From Nothopassalora personata (taxonomy: Eukaryota; Ascomycota; Dothideomycetes; Mycosphaerellales; Mycosphaerellaceae), in contig CM066287.1 in the NCBI GenBank assembly GCA_033816765.1, positions 7,688,001-7,752,000 on the forward strand: a stretch of DNA of 64,000 nt, written 5' to 3'. Positions 33,368 through 43,198 of this stretch are shown one piece after another. A program made the translations under genes and the position numbers. Position 1 is the stretch's first letter; the number at the start of each line of letters is the position of its first letter. The notes below the pieces were generated by a model. It was not told the origin of the DNA. It did not search any database and saw nothing but the letters and a program-made list of their open reading frames with translations.

Positions 33368-34284
33368 AGCATGTCACATGCCATACACCTTGACTTCCAA
33401 CTCCTGAGCGCAGCAATCAGCGCCGAAACTTGCGCATATTACAGTGGAAACCCGCCAGCCCAACAACGCAAATAAAAGTCACTGACCACCCTCGTCCAAG
33501 GTGACTGCAAATGCCACAACAAAGCCACAGGCCTCCAAGACGACGCCGCGACTGGATGGGCCTGTCGTCAGATTGGAGGATATGCCGCCTACTCAGTTGG
33601 TCCTCATCACCAATTCCATCTTGTCTGGTGACGGAATGGGTGAGTTCCACATGGCCTTTTTGGCTTGGCAGGGGTGCCAGTATGTGAACAGAGTGTACAG
33701 AGAACTGCAAGTGGGACGATAGATGCAAGACTTATGCTGTGAACCAGAACAATGAAAAGGATTATTATCAGTGGTGCTGGAATAAGCCGGAAAATGTTTG
33801 ATGATCAGGTGACAGGTTTCCGTGGACAAGAGAGATGTTACTTGAGCCTCTCTTGAGGATGTACTATTGATGAAGCAAGTTCTCGCGGTACAGTGCAAGG
33901 TTTCCTCCAGTGTACACTCCTTTATCATAAAGCGCCTTCATGCCATGCTTCTGCTGATATCTGCTGCCGTTTTCGGAATCCTCTAGGCACTTAAATTCAT
34001 TTCGCTGTGTAGCCATCCGTTCCGCTCAGCTGTGCGCTCCAGCCATGCTTCCTGCCATTTCGCGATCCCCGTCAAGTCAACGCCCTTGTCATCCTCGAAA
34101 TGTGCTCCCGTACTTCAGTAACTCTGTACATGATATGATGCTGCGATGCTTCGCGGTTAAGCAGTCGAATCATTGTCCTCATGCCATGCGCTTTGATGCG
34201 TGCCTATACAACTGTCCCAGTCGAATTGACCTCTTCCCTCAATGTAGAACGCGCCATGCATCAACACTGCCGGCGGCGCAGATC
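33368..34284. other. Convergent intergenic region
   Basis: Between the roadblock gene and the unknown minus-strand ORFs. ORFs of 60-138 codons without recognisable features. Nothing else seen. Confidence 0.4.
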
Positions 34285-35193
34285 TCAGAAATTGAACTTC
34301 TCACTGCACATGTGGTGCAGTCGCAGAACCTGCACGTAAAGCTTCTCAAGTGGCGAGTCCTTGGTAGTCTTCGGATGCTCATGCACTTTCCTCAAGTTCA
34401 TCCTCAATTTCTTCCACCAGTCGGACTTGATCCCCATCTTCTTTGCCTTGGAGACGGATAGCACGCAATACTTGTCCCACTCACCATTCTCGTCGCTCGC
34501 GAAGTCTCCAATGTAGCGTAGATAGCGTTCGGCACTCTCGCTGGAGTGAGACCACATGTCGCCTGGATTGTTGGTGTCTCGCTTTACTTGCTCGTAGGTA
34601 AAGTCTCCCAGCGTATCTTTGATGTTCTCGAGCCACTCCTCGACTCGATTACATTGGGCCTCGGGAACCCATAGTGTCACGAGTTCATTCTGGTTGGATT
34701 GTGTCTGAGAGGATGCGCCGGCGTCTCCACCAGCTTGAATGCTGGGAGAAGGTCCAGAGGCGCAGTCAGTGGGCTGCTTCAGGGGATCAGGAAAAAGTCG
34801 CGCGCCATTTCCGTTGCCAGTATTCTTTACACCTGGAGGTTCGCCGAAAAGGGTTTCCTTCGTGCCTGGAGGTGGTGCTGGACCTCCACGAAACACGCCA
34901 CCGACATTGGTATTGGATGTGTTCGTGCTGGTCGTTTGTGTTGGGGGTGCTCCAGGATCGGAGCCACCTTGGTTGTTCGTTGTGTTTGCGCCAGGACCAG
35001 TTGTGACAAAATAGGCCTCAAAAGGCCCCTTACAACCGTTGTTGTTATTTGAGCCAAAGGGACCGCTACCGACGCCGAAGCTGGATGTCTGCCCGTCGCC
35101 AAGGAACATATGGATAGGCCAGAGAGGGATATTGTTGCGGTAGTCCCACTCCCACATCTCATGGTATGTCCGCTTCCGAATATCGAGAAACAT
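34285..35193 (-). CDS. Unknown protein, in frame with the ORF upstream
   Basis: Open from a GTG at 35217; the first ATG is at 35193 (MFLDIRKRTYHEMWEWDY), giving ~302 residues. The N-terminus and the C-terminal ~130 residues (VPEAQCNRVEEWLENIKDTL; YLRYIGDFASDENGEWDKYC; SDWWKKLRMNLRKVHEHPKT) look like folded protein. The centre is Asn/Gly/Pro/Thr-rich. No family recognised. It lies in exactly the same frame as the 35236-36129 ORF, separated only by one TGA and six codons, so it may be the 3' part of one gene. A start without an upstream in-frame ATG before the TGA is unconvincing for an independent gene. Confidence 0.5.
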   Translation of the reverse strand: MFLDIRKRTYHEMWEWDYRNNIPLWPIHMFLGDGQTSSFGVGSGPFGSNNNNGCKGPFEAYFVTTGPGANTTNNQGGSDPGAPPTQTTSTNTSNTNVGGVFRGGPAPPPGTKETLFGEPPGVKNTGNGNGARLFPDPLKQPTDCASGPSPSIQAGGDAGASSQTQSNQNELVTLWVPEAQCNRVEEWLENIKDTLGDFTYEQVKRDTNNPGDMWSHSSESAERYLRYIGDFASDENGEWDKYCVLSVSKAKKMGIKSDWWKKLRMNLRKVHEHPKTTKDSPLEKLYVQVLRLHHMCSEKFNF

Positions 35194-35235
35194 GGCACGA
35201 TTGTCCGGCGGGTGCACTTCGAAGATGTAAGTTGC

Positions 35236-36129
35236 TCACTGCTTCGTGCAGTACGACCACAGGTTGAGTCTGTCACTCAGCAGAAGGTCCTTCATCTTGA
35301 TTTTCTCGCCGGGCGTGAGTGCGAATGTGTCCCAGCGTCTGTAGACCAGACCCGACGGTGGCTGCTTTGCGCGAGCCTCTTGCGCGAAGCATGCCTGGTA
35401 GATCGGGTCTGGTCCCCACACAATGTTGCCCCTCGAGTCGCGTGGCGCGAGTCCTCGGAGCGCCTTGAACTTTGGCGGTGGTTGCGGAGGCATATCCCTG
35501 ACGAGTGCCAGAGCGTGCGCGTGGGCGGAGCCTTGATACGGCTCGAGTAATCTCCCTGGGCGTGGATGGCTGTTGCACGTTGCGTCTTCCGCACTCTGCC
35601 ACTCCGTCGATTCCCGCTGCTCTGCCGCCTCGCGTTCTTCTCGCTTGCGTCTGACCCATTCTCTCATGGTCTCGGGGCGCGATGGTGCTACGTATACCGC
35701 CATCGCAGCCTGGTAGTTCTGTGCAAATATAGCGTCTTCCTCCTCGTGCTGCGAAGTCGCGCTGGGATGATTCAGAAAGGTGAGCTTCTGTGCGAAGCTG
35801 ATTCGCCCAGCATTGCATTGTGATTCATAAAATTCCTTCTTCAACTCGTGCCGGTATTCGTCGAGAATCTGTGTATCGAATGGATGTTCGCGCCCCAAGC
35901 TTGTCCCCAATACAAGTGGCGAGCCTGGGAAGGAGCCGTGGATGTCGCAATCCTGCGAGGCCCTTAGGTAGTCGAAGCAGGCGGAGAGGAGAGAGCGCAC
36001 CATACCAATGCTGGCCACATAGCGGCAGGTAAGGAGGAAGAAGTTGGAAAGATGCAGAATCTGGTTGATGGCGAGCAGGAGGATAAGAGGGATGAAGCAG
36101 ACTCCAATGAGTCTGTCGAGGAGCGACAT
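35236..36129 (-). CDS. Unknown protein with N-terminal membrane segments
   Basis: From the ATG at 36129 (MSLLDRLIG) it encodes 297 residues; the frame stays open upstream to an ATG at 36318. The first ~40 residues are hydrophobic (GVCFIPLILLLAINQILHLS, then NFFLLTC), likely a membrane anchor or hairpin. The rest is soluble: FDTQILDEYRHELKKEFYES, a charged helix MREWVRRKREEREAAEQRES, and a C-terminal part with IVWGPDPIYQACFAQEARAK, RRWDTFALTPGEKIKMKDLL and DRLNLWSYCTKQ. No family recognised. See the note on the single TGA at 35236-35238. Confidence 0.55.
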   Translation of the reverse strand: MSLLDRLIGVCFIPLILLLAINQILHLSNFFLLTCRYVASIGMVRSLLSACFDYLRASQDCDIHGSFPGSPLVLGTSLGREHPFDTQILDEYRHELKKEFYESQCNAGRISFAQKLTFLNHPSATSQHEEEDAIFAQNYQAAMAVYVAPSRPETMREWVRRKREEREAAEQRESTEWQSAEDATCNSHPRPGRLLEPYQGSAHAHALALVRDMPPQPPPKFKALRGLAPRDSRGNIVWGPDPIYQACFAQEARAKQPPSGLVYRRWDTFALTPGEKIKMKDLLLSDRLNLWSYCTKQ

Positions 36130-36895
36130 CGCGCGGTGATATGCTATGGTGAGTGTGGTCTGTGTGATCTTCGAGCGCGGTCGGATGCACTGTCTGTTAT
36201 TGTTGTGGCTGTAAATGGTGGTTATCTGGTGGTTGTAGAGTTCCGAAGTGATTGTGTGCGCGCATTTGCTGGTGATGTTCGAGGAAAGAGCGAAGGCGAA
36301 GGCGAAAGAAATGATCATATATCCCAGCGCGCCAGAAAACAATACAGCGGGTGAAGTCAATGCTTCGAGCGAATACACAGAGATGCGCGAAAATTAGTGA
36401 CCGGGTTTTGCAACAATGGTGGTCCGACCGTGTGAGTAAATCCGGGTAGACATGAGGCGACAAAGAGCAGCGAGCTCGACGCTTCCCATTGTCGTTTTGT
36501 GGTATGCCATATCGTCTGTGCGAAGCTGTCAGCCTTTGTTGACGATCGGTCGACCAATACACAGCCTATCGTGATTTGAGCGTCGCGCTCTTGGTTTCAC
36601 ATGGAACTTGCCATCTCACCTTATGTATCGGAGGATCCAAGAGCCTAGCATCAACGAGCAAACAGTTTCAAACGACGACAAGACATGCAGGAGACATCTG
36701 AGGATGACTTATCTCGTCGGGTGTGATTCTGCGCCCTTGTAAACAAGTTGTCTTCAAGACCATCTGCTAAGCGACCCAAACATCTAAGACTACGTCACTA
36801 TCACCCCTCGCTGGCACAATGGAATCACATCTGCTAGTTGGCGTTTCTAAGTACAAGAATGCCCGCATCATCCCCGAGTCCAGTCAATACCAAAT
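36130..36895. other. Intergenic region
   Basis: Between the unknown gene start and the BBP stop. It holds the promoter of the leftward unknown gene; short ORFs only. Nothing else seen. Confidence 0.4.
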
Positions 36896-38700
36896 CTATA
36901 CGGGAGGAGGGGGTGGCGGAATGTCGCTTGGTGGCGGTGGAGGGATATCGGCCGGCGGAGGTGGGGGAGGAGCATCGTAACCGCTATTGCCATAGCCTGG
37001 AGCACCATAGCCATAGCCCTGTGCTGGAGCTTGCTGCTGTTGCTGCCATGGCGCTGGTCCACCTGGGGCGCCTCCACCTCCACCTCTGGCCCACGGTGGT
37101 GGACCTCCTGCTGGCGGACCTGCATTGTAGCCTGCGCCGTTGCCTGGATCGCGATTCTGCCAAGGTGCAGCACCTCCCGTAGGACGTTGTTGCCATGGCG
37201 CAGGAGCACCAGTCGGACCACGCTGCCACGGAGCGGCCGGACGTGCGCCACCATTGGCATCGGGTGCAACGCCTTCGTCCCAACCAATCTGGCGGTTCGG
37301 GTTCGACGTCTCGCCAGCGCCGATCTCGTTCATCAGCTTCTCGTAGTCGTTGTCCAAGGCGTTCTCCGGTCCGCGACGTGGTGGGCCACGCCAGTCTGCA
37401 CCAGGGCGGCGGTCTGGACAGTCCCTAGCCATGTGACCAGCATTCCCGCAGACACGGCAGATGATGTTGGCCGTGAAATTGCGCTGCTGTGGGCAGTCGT
37501 ACTTCCTGTGACCAATTTCACCACAGTTCTGGCAGGCTTGATTCTCATCGTCACGGAGAGTACCGTTCAAGGCGGCGAGTTCACGAAGCTGATTGCGCTT
37601 CAGCTCGTTCTGGCCTTCTGGAATGGAAGCAGCCTGCGAGATGTTAGTATGTGTTGTCATCAAGGGTTGGGCGTATGTTCTTACCGTCTCGATGACGTTG
37701 TGGATCAGCTCCTTGGCTTTGTTGACCTTCTCTTCTGTGTCCGCCATGATCAGACAGTGCAGATCTTCGTCCTGGTTGCTGGCGTGAGCAGCGTCAGATT
37801 TCCCTTTGCCCTCTTTCACGGAGCCTTTGCCTCGAATGGCGATCTTGGCGCCAGAGTTCTTCTCCATAGTCTTGAGAGTGTTACCGCGAGGGCCGATGAG
37901 GAGGCCGACTGTTAGTAGAAAAAAGCTAAGTGTTAGTCATGGTTCATGTGCAGAGCGAGTGAGTTAGCAGGAAAGTGTTAGCTCGGCTTTTGATCGCCGT
38001 TAACAGGTAATGCAGAGCCGAAGCTCGCAGACAGCAAAAGAGTGAAGGGTTAGTGGGTTAGAGTGCATACTGAAGTTAATTTCCGGGTAATCGTTGACCG
38101 GCACGTAGACCTTCTCCTGGGTCTTGGTTGGACGGCGATAGTCGGAAGGCGGGTGGTAGCTGGGAATTATTTTCATCGCTTTCTCGATGAGCTTGTGGCG
38201 CTCATCTTCCAGCTTCTTGCGATAGCGGTACTCGCGCGTGTTGACCCGACGACCGAAGTTGTCATACTGCGGAGCCGGAGAAGGAGAGCTGGAAATGTGT
38301 TAGCATGTGGGTATTGAGACGGGACATGATGTACATACCGATCGCCGTCTGCTGGCACGACATCGTTGATGCGCAGCTTCTGGCTGATTTCCTCGATACG
38401 CAGGTGGGTCACATAAGCGTCGAGCTGCTCTGCCGTCATGGGCGCAGTAATAGCAGTCGGTAGGTTCATGAGACCAGCCGCCTTGTTGTCCGCCGCATCA
38501 CCCCAGCGGTTACGCTTGCGTCTCTTCTTGGTGCCGTCCGGATTGAGCTCTGGTGCCTTGCGCTCTGGGCTGCGACCACGCTTGACAGGCACTGGCTCGG
38601 GCTGGTCCATTCCAGGAGCGTCGTCCTCATCGCCAAATCGCCGCTTGCCCAGCGGAATGGTGTTCGCACCAGTCTGCCCGAGGTTCTGTCTCCACGACAT
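36896..38700 (-). CDS. MSL5: Branchpoint-bridging protein (SF1/Msl5)
   Basis: Splicing factor that recognises the intron branch site in the commitment complex. Four exons (38339-38700, 38071-38288, 37685-37908, 36896-37633) with introns of 50, 162 and 51 bp. The N-terminus [18 protein letters not shown] leads to [20 protein letters not shown], which holds the U2AF-binding RWG/W motif. The helix-hairpin and KH-QUA2 region follow ([40 protein letters not shown], containing the KH GxxG loop as GPRG). Two CCHC zinc knuckles come next ([28 protein letters not shown]), then a long Pro/Gly/Gln-rich tail with PPPPPP runs. All functional motifs are present. Intron 2 is much longer than the others and packed with CTAAC motifs. 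Confidence 0.96.
37909..38070 (-). promoter_or_regulatory. BBP intron 2 with six branch-site-like CTAAC motifs
   Basis: 162-bp intron with donor GTATGC and acceptor AACAG. On the transcript strand CTAAC occurs at 38057-38061, 38049-38053, 37977-37981, 37963-37967, 37932-37936 and 37911-37915; the last, CTACTAAC, is nearly abutting the acceptor. Chance would give about 0.2 such pentamers. Because the gene encodes the protein that binds this motif, a feedback role is suggested (inference). Confidence 0.6.
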
Positions 38701-39100
38701 GATGGGCGATGATGGTTGTTGTTGGTTAGAAAACGAAGTTCGAGTTGGGGAAAGCGGAGGTCGTGTCAAGCAGGAGAAGGGCGGGAGAGCGGCCCGTCCC
38801 CGTGCCATGTGCACATCCCGGTCACATGCAGTTCGATTCAACACACAATTCACCCCCTCTGGGCGTGGATTGTGCTAAGCGCATTGGGGACCACGTCCTT
38901 GTAGATGGCATCTCGTAGCTCTCCCGACAGGCTCAATAGAGTCGCTTCTGCTGTCATGCCGATGTTCTCTGCAGGGATTCAACCGAGTGAGCGTGGGTGA
39001 AGCACCTTGTTCAAGTGGAAATATTGGTTACCTCAGCAAGCTCAGTCGCTTCTTTCTCGGCTCGGCACCGTTTAGCTCCGATCATCACGGGTCAGCACGG
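38701..39100. other. BBP promoter and gene-to-transposon transition
   Basis: The BBP 5' region, ending at the left inverted repeat of a Tc1-like element. No gene seen. Confidence 0.4.
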
Positions 39101-40443
39101 CAACCTGCGGACAGCAAAATAGAAACTAGCCCCCACTCCCGCTCCCTCCGCAGCCTTGTCGCAATCTCGTAAGTTTTACTCCCTCTTCGAGATAACAATA
39201 CTAGTAACGATGCCCGAACATTGGAATACTCCTACGAAGAGCGAAGTCCGCGGCGCGAAGAAAATGCTCGACTTTTTAGCCGCCGAGGGAAAATATAACG
39301 AGCCGCAAAAACTCGAAACCGTAGGAAAGCTATTCGGTACCCGTAAAGGACAAGTTTCGAAGACGCTTTCTTCGAAAGAACGACGTACTTTCGCGCCGAA
39401 CGAAGAGCCTCGCGGCGGTTACCGCGGCGACGACGTATTACGTCTAGGACAAGAACAAATAGACGACGCCGTCGACGCTATCGAGAAGAACGAGTACGAA
39501 GGACACGACCTCGATTACGGCTCTCTACGCTACGAAGCGAATCTCCCGGACGTCGACGATAGGACTATAAGACGCGCGCTACGGAAAGAGAATATAGGGC
39601 GATATATAGCGCGTACGGAGGAAGAACTCGACGACGGACACGCCGTAGCGCGAGTAGCCTTCGCAAAAAAACTACTCGCCGAACGCCCGAATAAAGAAGA
39701 CTATCGAAATATACTCTTTACGGACGAGTTCTATTTCGGACAAGGCTACGAAGAGAATAGACATTATATCTTTCGACGCGTAGGGAGTCGTAACCGTCGA
39801 GAATGTATTCGCCGTATTTCGAAGCGAGCGAAAGGCGTAAAAGGACGAAGGAAAGGCCCGAAAAGAGACCCGATACCGCGAAACGACGAAGAATCGAAGG
39901 ACGTACATTTTTTCGTTATAACCGGCTATAATCTAGGCGTCCGATACTACGAGTATACGCCGCGGAATATAAACGGTAAAATGTCTAGCGAGCAATATAT
40001 CGAAGAATTCCTTAAACCGATTATTCTACCGCTTCTTAAAGAGCGTCCGGGATCTATTATCGAAGAGGACGTCGATAGTTCGCATACTTCGGCGAAGACT
40101 ACGGCGTTTAAAAAGGCAAACGGTATACCGTATTATATAAACGCTCGTACTTCGCCGGACTTCTCGGTCGTCGAAACAATAGCGGGTATAACGAAGAATA
40201 AGTTTCGAAAGTACGCGCGGTTTACGAGAGAGGACGTACGGGCGGAGGCGATACGGAGTTTCGAGGAAATTACGGATAAACAAGTAAACAATAGCGTAGA
40301 TAGTATGCCCGGACGTCTAAAAGCGTGTTTAGATAACGAAGGTCAAAAGACGCAATACTAAACGTTGTTTGTTGTCGTATTGTCGTTGTTTAAAGTGCGG
40401 AGTGTCTAAAAATCTTAGTTTCCATTTTGCTGTCCGTAGGTTG
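39101..40443 (+). mobile_element. Tc1/mariner-type DNA transposon with intact transposase
   Basis: Terminal inverted repeats of 29 bp at 39101-39129 and 40415-40443 match at 26 positions and bracket a single transposase ORF. Outer sequence may extend the inverted repeats imperfectly (to about 39070 and 40470), so the exact ends and TA target duplications are not certain. Two of the three TIR mismatches are A/G, as RIP would leave. Confidence 0.85.
39210..40361 (+). CDS. Tc1-like DDE transposase (DD34E)
   Basis: 383 residues from the ATG at 39210 (the frame is open from a TTG at 39156). The N-terminal ~110 residues are a helix-turn-helix DNA-binding region (KMLDFLAAEGKYNEPQKLET). The catalytic domain has the first Asp in ILFTDEFYFG, the second Asp in IIEEDVDSSH and the Glu in SPDFSVVE; 34 residues separate the last two, the DD34E spacing of the Tc1 group. 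It ends near LKACLDNEGQKTQY without an internal stop. Codon use is unlike the flanking genes: CpA and TpG are very rare (for example none in 40021-40080) and codons such as CGA, ATA and GTA dominate, which suggests past RIP while the frame stayed open. Confidence 0.88.
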   Translation: MPEHWNTPTKSEVRGAKKMLDFLAAEGKYNEPQKLETVGKLFGTRKGQVSKTLSSKERRTFAPNEEPRGGYRGDDVLRLGQEQIDDAVDAIEKNEYEGHDLDYGSLRYEANLPDVDDRTIRRALRKENIGRYIARTEEELDDGHAVARVAFAKKLLAERPNKEDYRNILFTDEFYFGQGYEENRHYIFRRVGSRNRRECIRRISKRAKGVKGRRKGPKRDPIPRNDEESKDVHFFVITGYNLGVRYYEYTPRNINGKMSSEQYIEEFLKPIILPLLKERPGSIIEEDVDSSHTSAKTTAFKKANGIPYYINARTSPDFSVVETIAGITKNKFRKYARFTREDVRAEAIRSFEEITDKQVNNSVDSMPGRLKACLDNEGQKTQY

Positions 40444-41485
40444 CACGGTTCAGCACCGTTCAGCCAATCGGGTGATTCCGCAGCAGCGAGCCTTTGCGAA
40501 GCGTCTAAGATCGAATGGGGCTTGTTTTGGTGCAGCTCAAAGCTGTGCAGCACCACCACCATATTTCAGTACGCGATAGCAACCGATTACCACGCCCGGC
40601 CGAGCTCCTGCAGATTCAAATGATAGCGCCGATAGCAGAGATTACGACGGCGTCGAGAACGTAACGATCCGATAGCGCGTTATGTACGAAGTACATCCTC
40701 GAATGCAAAACCGACTTTGTGCAGTTTAAACCAATATTAGCCAGCGAGCCACCAACGCCTCTCACGAGTACACTACCACCCCTATTCGATTCCTTAGGCT
40801 AAATAAGTAAGAGTTGTCAATATCAAAGGCAGTGCATTGTGTTCGGTGGGCGCGCTGAGACGCGAAGCTGGGTGGATACACAACTATTGAGTCCATTGTA
40901 TAGCGCGCAATTGTCTATCGTGCCGTATGCTATACGTACACCTTCCTAGTTGATCGTACGCTTCGCAGTCGTGCTAGTGTAGTTATGTCGCTATAGCAGA
41001 ACATTAGTGCGCAACAAGAGCGTGGTTTGCGTAGTGTTTTAAACACTCTATTCACCCCTATTTGCACGGGTCTTAACGGGTCGTGGCATAACCGGAGGGA
41101 ATCCAATGTAGTCCTCCTCTTCGTCGCTATTAGGGGCGTTGTTGTCGGTATCGGAGTACTCGTCTAACGATTCTTCTAACTCTACATCTTCGAAGGCGTG
41201 TAGCAAGGACTCGTGTCGCGCGGACGGCGATTGTAGGTGATTATAACAAGCAGACGACGCCATTGTTAATTCAATTGAAAGCGCCGAGCGTACGCTGTCG
41301 AATGCAGTAGTTATTAAGGCGATAGAGCAACGTAGTAATGGAGATGTATGCCTTCGAATGTAATAGTGCTTGTTTGTATACAGGGCTGAATTCGTATACA
41401 CCAAAACAGCCCCATTTGGTCTCAGACTCGCTGCGCGAATTGGCGCTCCTGGCCCTCTAATTGGCTGAACGGTGTAGAACCGTGC
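40443..41485. mobile_element. Possible second TIR element abutting the Tc1 element
   Basis: A 26-bp sequence at 40443-40468 recurs inverted at 41460-41485 with 24 matches. The ~1.04-kb interior has only a 118-codon minus ORF (41048-41404), whose acidic C-terminus (HAFEDVELEESLDEYSDTDN) I do not recognise. It could be a non-autonomous DNA element or one whose transposase is lost. It is also possible that the shared termini simply belong to related Tc1 elements. Confidence 0.45.
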
Positions 41486-41566
41486 TTAACGGAGCTGAAG
41501 CGAGCTTAAGCGAGCCTAGCGCGTGCGCTAGGCGAAGCCAAAGCCAATTCCTGCGGCGAGTCTGAG
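41421..41566. repeat. Short inverted-repeat element (MITE-like), 146 bp
   Basis: 24-bp ends at 41421-41444 and 41543-41566 are inverted copies with 21 matches (outer CTCAGACTCGC, inner GAATTGGC). The interior contains further palindromic GC-rich sequence (gcgcgtgcgc-like, about 41520). It has no ORF. Size and structure fit a miniature inverted-repeat element overlapping the right end of the preceding segment. Confidence 0.55.
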
Positions 41567-42660
41567 TTTACTGAGGTAAAATATTGGCGAAGTTCTGTGT
41601 CGGCACGTGTCGTGCTCTAGCTACAAAATAAGTGAATTCCCAGGAGTGAGTCAACCTACGTTCTACCCGTGTGGTACGAGCGCTCACCTCCAGACTACGT
41701 TCACTGCCTCCTTCCAGGACAATCACTAGTTGAATATTCTCCTACGTGTATCCAAGACCTCCAGATTCCTCTGACTGTCACATGTCTTATCCTAGTGAGA
41801 CTCGCGGAAGAAGCTGGCTAAATCTACGTAATCTTGAGCCAATCGTCGAAAAAAGCCCTTGCCATAGTCCTATTGTAGATCTGAAATCTTGATACTGCTC
41901 GCATCTTGTCATGACAGGCTGAGAAGTTGTATCGTGATGGTGCAGAGCTTTGACTGCGTGCATGGGCAAAGTTCTGCGTTCGCTCTCGGCGGCAGGTTAT
42001 GTCCGGCACAGTGGTCTCGTGGGTGACATGGTGCTGCTCCAGTCTCTTACAGTTATCTCCTCTTTCAAATCGCCGGGAGCCGTTTAGAGAAACGAACTGG
42101 GCATGCTTGATGTTTCTGGCCAGCTTTATATTGACGACCACCATTACATTTCCAATGACAAGCAGCAGCAGTGCTACTGCTTCGATTTTCACGGAACGCG
42201 CTTCACATGATGGCACGAAGGTCGCACAGCATCTGCTTAGTTCTTCCGGGCTCTACAAGAAGATGTGCATCCTGATGTGCCCACGTACATCCACGCATCC
42301 CCAAGCATACGTCGAATGCATCGATCGGTCTCTTCGGGACTTCTCATTCCCACTCGCTCAGTTGTACAAATTTCGTATTGACCGTGCCCTGGATCACAGA
42401 GAGTAAAGTTCTCGTACACATGACGTTTACCACGAGGGCCTGTGCAACTCTATAGAGGCAAAGCTGCCAACACAGGACCCAGATCGAGGGCAAAGTAATT
42501 TCGCATAGCGTCTGCTCGGCGTTGTTCTCCGGGCTCAGACACACGCCCGAAGTGCGTCCGTTGGCCAGTGATAGTGCAGCTGATGAGCATCTGTTGTGAA
42601 TCAGGTGACTAATGGCTGTGTTAGTCAGGACTTGGCACACACACACTATATTACACTGTT
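41567..42660. other. Low-information region before the RIP block
   Basis: ORFs of up to 135 codons on both strands, one (minus 41824-42216) with a single hydrophobic stretch VALLLLVIGNVMVVVNI; none is convincing. Base composition is still normal and changes abruptly after about 42660. Confidence 0.4.
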
Positions 42661-43057
42661 TCTGTAGCTAGATAGTCTTATACCCTGTAGCAATTTATAA
42701 GGGTTACTAATCCGCCCTATTATTTTAATCTAGAAGCTTATACTCGTTAAATACCTATTTATAATAGGTTATAAGCCCGGGTGCTCCTCTGCCTATTTAA
42801 TTTAAAACCTGAATTGTTATCGAAGCTCTATTAAGGATTAGCTTACCTTACTAGTAGACCCGACCCTATATTTGTTTTATAGATAACTATCTAATCGATT
42901 TAAGAACTACTATAGGATATCGGTACTAAGTATTATTACCGTAGTATAGTATCTAAAAGAGCTAGACTAGATATAGAGTTTAGAAATAATACCTTTAGTA
43001 ACCTAGTAAGGTCTACTAAGGATAACTAGGTACTTAGAAAAGGCGTATAGTTTTAGG
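42661..43057. repeat. RIP-mutated AT-rich sequence, unassigned
   Basis: TpA-rich, stop-rich sequence without coding potential; the start of the repeat block. No family recognised. Confidence 0.6.
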
Positions 43058-43198
43058 TTATAACGGCCTATAGCCGCACGACGAGTGAACGTGGCGCGCT
43101 ACGTAACCGGGCCCGGGCCGACCCGCGTGCCTCGGCTTATATATCTATTTCGCGCACCTCGCGCTCCTCTTAGATACCTTGTCTAATAACTTCGTACT
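43058..43198 (+). repeat. GC-rich repeat R1, copy 1
   Basis: 141-bp sequence with a very GC-rich core (ccgggcccgggccgaccc) and a TATA-like ttatatatct. It recurs inverted and almost identical at 57989-58128, and as a divergent direct copy at about 58672-58805. It is probably part of an LTR of a retroelement family in this block. Confidence 0.8.

Noticed and set aside
37031..37915. 294-codon plus-strand ORF over the BBP gene
   Set aside because: Antisense shadow of the zinc-knuckle and Pro/Gly-rich coding region.
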